From: a virus
DNA length: 34,201 nucleotides
Virus record (IMG/VR): IMGVR_UViG_3300038332_000016
Location: 1 to 34,201 of that record
Direction: 5' to 3' (one strand)
Below, in pieces: positions 33,215 through 34,201 of the stretch (positions are counted from its first letter, which is position 1; each line of letters starts with the position of its first letter). Below the pieces are notes generated by a model, which was not told the DNA's origin, searched no databases, and worked only from the letters and a program-made list of their open reading frames with translations. The translations under genes and the position numbers were made by a program.

Positions 33215-33636
33215 TGCTTTATTCCTTTAAAATTTAACATATTATTTATTTTCTCTTCCTTTTCTTTTCTCTGTGCCAACAAAAGAGCTGCTTCTTCAGC
33301 AACTTTTTGATTGTTTCTTTGACTAAATTTCCTGAAATGAGCCCTCCCTCCGACCTCCCCTTTTACTTGGTTGTCTAGTTTTGGCGTTAATGTTGTATGA
33401 AGATTCATGTTCAAACATAATTTTTCATAAACCTTTAACGCCTCTTCTTCATCATGAACAACACATTCCGGATCATGTTCTTGAATATAATTCAACAAGC
33501 TTATCAGAGCCAAATGTACCGTTCTAGCTTGTGATGGAGCCGGCGTTCCGTTTTTATTCAACCATAATGCCAACGTGCCGATCTCAGCCGTCGTCATTCT
33601 TAAGGTTATTGATTTTCTAGTTGATTTTTTAGTCAT
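33211..33636 (-). CDS. Ribbon-helix-helix-like protein in the variable-region cluster
   Basis: 141 aa from the ATG at 33636, which overlaps the previous gene's stop (ATGA) and has GAAGG upstream. The N-terminus fits ribbon-helix-helix: strand KSITLRMT, helix TAEIGTLALWLNKNG, helix SQARTVHLALISLLNYI. The C-terminal part is charged helix (NQKVAEEAALLLAQRKEKEE). It could be the cluster's regulator. Similarity to DGR accessory (Avd) proteins is not evident. Confidence 0.6.
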   Translation of the reverse strand: MTKKSTRKSITLRMTTAEIGTLALWLNKNGTPAPSQARTVHLALISLLNYIQEHDPECVVHDEEEALKVYEKLCLNMNLHTTLTPKLDNQVKGEVGGRAHFRKFSQRNNQKVAEEAALLLAQRKEKEEKINNMLNFKGIKQ

Positions 33637-33800
33637 ATAATACCTTCTATAGAACACTTCCAAACATAGTGTTCGTCCACTTGCCCTGATGATAACAAAT
33701 CATAGAGTTCATCTGATATTTCATCTCGCTCTTCCTCTGTGATTTGCTCATTAAGTTTCCTTAAAAGATTAATATATTCAATAGTTTCCGTATTAATCAT
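33633..33800 (-). CDS. Small acidic helical protein
   Basis: 55 aa from the ATG at 33800; GGAAGG precedes it, one base after the stop of cassette B. Glu/Asp-rich helices (YINLLRKLNEQITEEERDEI; ELYDLLSSGQVDEHY). Not recognised. Translationally coupled to the next gene (ATGA). Its place inside the variable-region array suggests a functional link with it. Confidence 0.6.
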   Translation of the reverse strand: MINTETIEYINLLRKLNEQITEEERDEISDELYDLLSSGQVDEHYVWKCSIEGII

Positions 33801-33801
33801 A

Positions 33802-33966
33802 TTATCCTTCCTTTTTTGTTCCTTTCTTGAAAACAACACGAAAACCGAGGTCGTCGTAGCGGATGCCGGGTCGCCAATCGCTGCCAAACGCCGACCGACA
33901 GCTACGGGCATCGTCGTACCACGAGCCGCCGCGAATCCGGTAGGGACTTTTATGTTTATCCTTCAT
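33802..33966 (-). CDS. Mini variable-region protein B
   Basis: 54 aa. Starts MKDKHK, then IRGGSW (11-16), R-x-CRSA (21-26) and RYDDLGFRVVF (36-46). Same FGE/C-type-lectin C-terminal layout as cassettes A and C, with different residues at the exposed positions (Y, D, D, S, F, G, S, D, W, R, G, I). The start codon overlaps the stop of cassette C (ATGA), and the leader plus ribosome binding site are part of a 37-bp direct repeat shared with cassette C. Confidence 0.75.
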   Translation of the reverse strand: MKDKHKSPYRIRGGSWYDDARSCRSAFGSDWRPGIRYDDLGFRVVFKKGTKKEG

Positions 33967-33983
33967 TTTCTTGTTCCTTTCTT
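33947..33983. repeat. 37-bp direct repeat, copy 1 (cassette linker)
   Basis: Identical to 34111-34147. On the - strand it encodes the end of one cassette (KKGTRK), the ribosome binding site AAAGGAA, the ATGA stop/start overlap and the first residues (MKDKHK) of the next cassette. A third, truncated match (about 14 bases) lies at 33817-33830. Spacing between copies is 164 bp, one cassette length. Confidence 0.9.
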
Positions 33984-34130
33984 GAAGACAATACGAAAGC
34001 CGAGGTCGTCGTAGCGGAAGTCGGGGTAGTTCCAGTTGCGGGCGGCGCAACGACAGAGACGCGCGTCGAAGTTCCAGGAACCGCTGCGGAAGACACGCCC
34101 CCCGCCGGGCCTTTTATGTTTATCCTTCAT
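33963..34130 (-). CDS. Mini variable-region protein C
   Basis: 55 aa. MKDKHK lead, then VFRSGSW (13-19), R-x-CRCA (24-29), P36 and RYDDLGFRIVF (39-49). Variable positions again use NNC codons (AAC, TTC, GAC, CTC, AAC, AAC, TAC, GAC, TTC). The start overlaps the stop of cassette D and its stop overlaps the start of B, so the three are translated in series. It shares the RYDDLGFR end with B, which suggests duplication or a shared template. Confidence 0.75.
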   Translation of the reverse strand: MKDKHKRPGGGRVFRSGSWNFDARLCRCAARNWNYPDFRYDDLGFRIVFKKGTRK

Positions 34131-34147
34131 TTTCTTGTTCCTTTCTT
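34111..34147. repeat. 37-bp direct repeat, copy 2 (cassette linker)
   Basis: Identical to 33947-33983; carries the junction between cassettes D and C on the - strand (end of D, ribosome binding site, ATGA overlap, start of C). Confidence 0.9.
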
Positions 34148-34201
34148 GGGCATAACGAGCCGAAAACCGAGGCCGCCGTCGCGACTACCGGCCGGGTAGC
34201 T
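34127..34201 (-). CDS. Variable-region protein D (partial, C-terminal end)
   Basis: Only the last 24 residues are in the window: SYPAGSRDGGLGFRLVMPKK then GTRK. The GLGFRLV end matches cassettes A-C. The gene continues past the right edge, so it may be another mini-gene or the C-terminus of a full-length DGR target protein with its own fold and virion-attachment domain. Its stop overlaps the start of cassette C. Confidence 0.7.
   Translation of the reverse strand, partial: SYPAGSRDGGLGFRLVMPKKGTRK

Overview
The window reads as most of a short-tailed (podovirus-type) double-stranded DNA phage, or an integrated or metagenomic copy of one, running off the right edge. Evidence: the gene order TerS, TerL, portal, scaffold, major capsid, connector, tail fibres and internal ejection proteins all on the + strand, followed by a convergent block of replication and recombination genes on the - strand. 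No tRNA, rRNA, integrase or recognisable lysis cassette is seen. The host cannot be named. Many genes have GGAGG-like ribosome binding sites, and stop/start overlaps (ATGA, GTGA, TAATG) are used throughout. Overall composition is moderately AT-rich.

Region by region: 1-941 is non-coding and repeat-rich (7-bp tandem repeats, four copies of a 25-bp AT-rich repeat, several dyads, candidate promoters). 942-10623 is the packaging and head module: small terminase with a Gly-Gln tract, a small membrane protein, large terminase, two head-fibre or decoration-like genes, portal, acidic scaffold, a lectin-like capsid-associated protein, a 48-aa basic protein and the major capsid protein. An intrinsic terminator at 10635-10656 separates this from 10660-17273 (connector, nozzle-like proteins and a block of tail-fibre genes). 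17270-25076 encodes internal or ejection proteins, ending in a 1751-aa giant with a HEIGH zinc-protease motif.

25093-32144 (- strand) is an early operon that probably starts from a good promoter at 32192-32221. It holds a PD-(D/E)XK nuclease, a Sak4-like ATPase, a putative ssDNA-binding partner, small proteins, a DUF3310 protein, a uracil-DNA-glycosylase/3'-5' exonuclease/family-A polymerase fusion, a DUF3987-like helicase and a winged-helix protein. The fusion's polymerase motifs are badly degraded while the exonuclease motifs are intact. Upstream lie a class 3 lipase (32230-32991) and, at 33065-34201, a translationally coupled array of four tiny genes. Each of those four encodes little more than the C-terminal GGSW...RSA...GFR segment of the formylglycine-generating-enzyme / C-type-lectin fold, which is the segment diversified by diversity-generating retroelements (DGRs). 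Their codons carry the NNC pattern expected from adenine mutagenesis of AAC codons. Two other small genes are interleaved, one of them ribbon-helix-helix-like. No reverse transcriptase or template repeat is inside the window.

The most unusual items are the mini variable-region gene array at the right end and the apparently polymerase-dead UDG-exo-PolA fusion.
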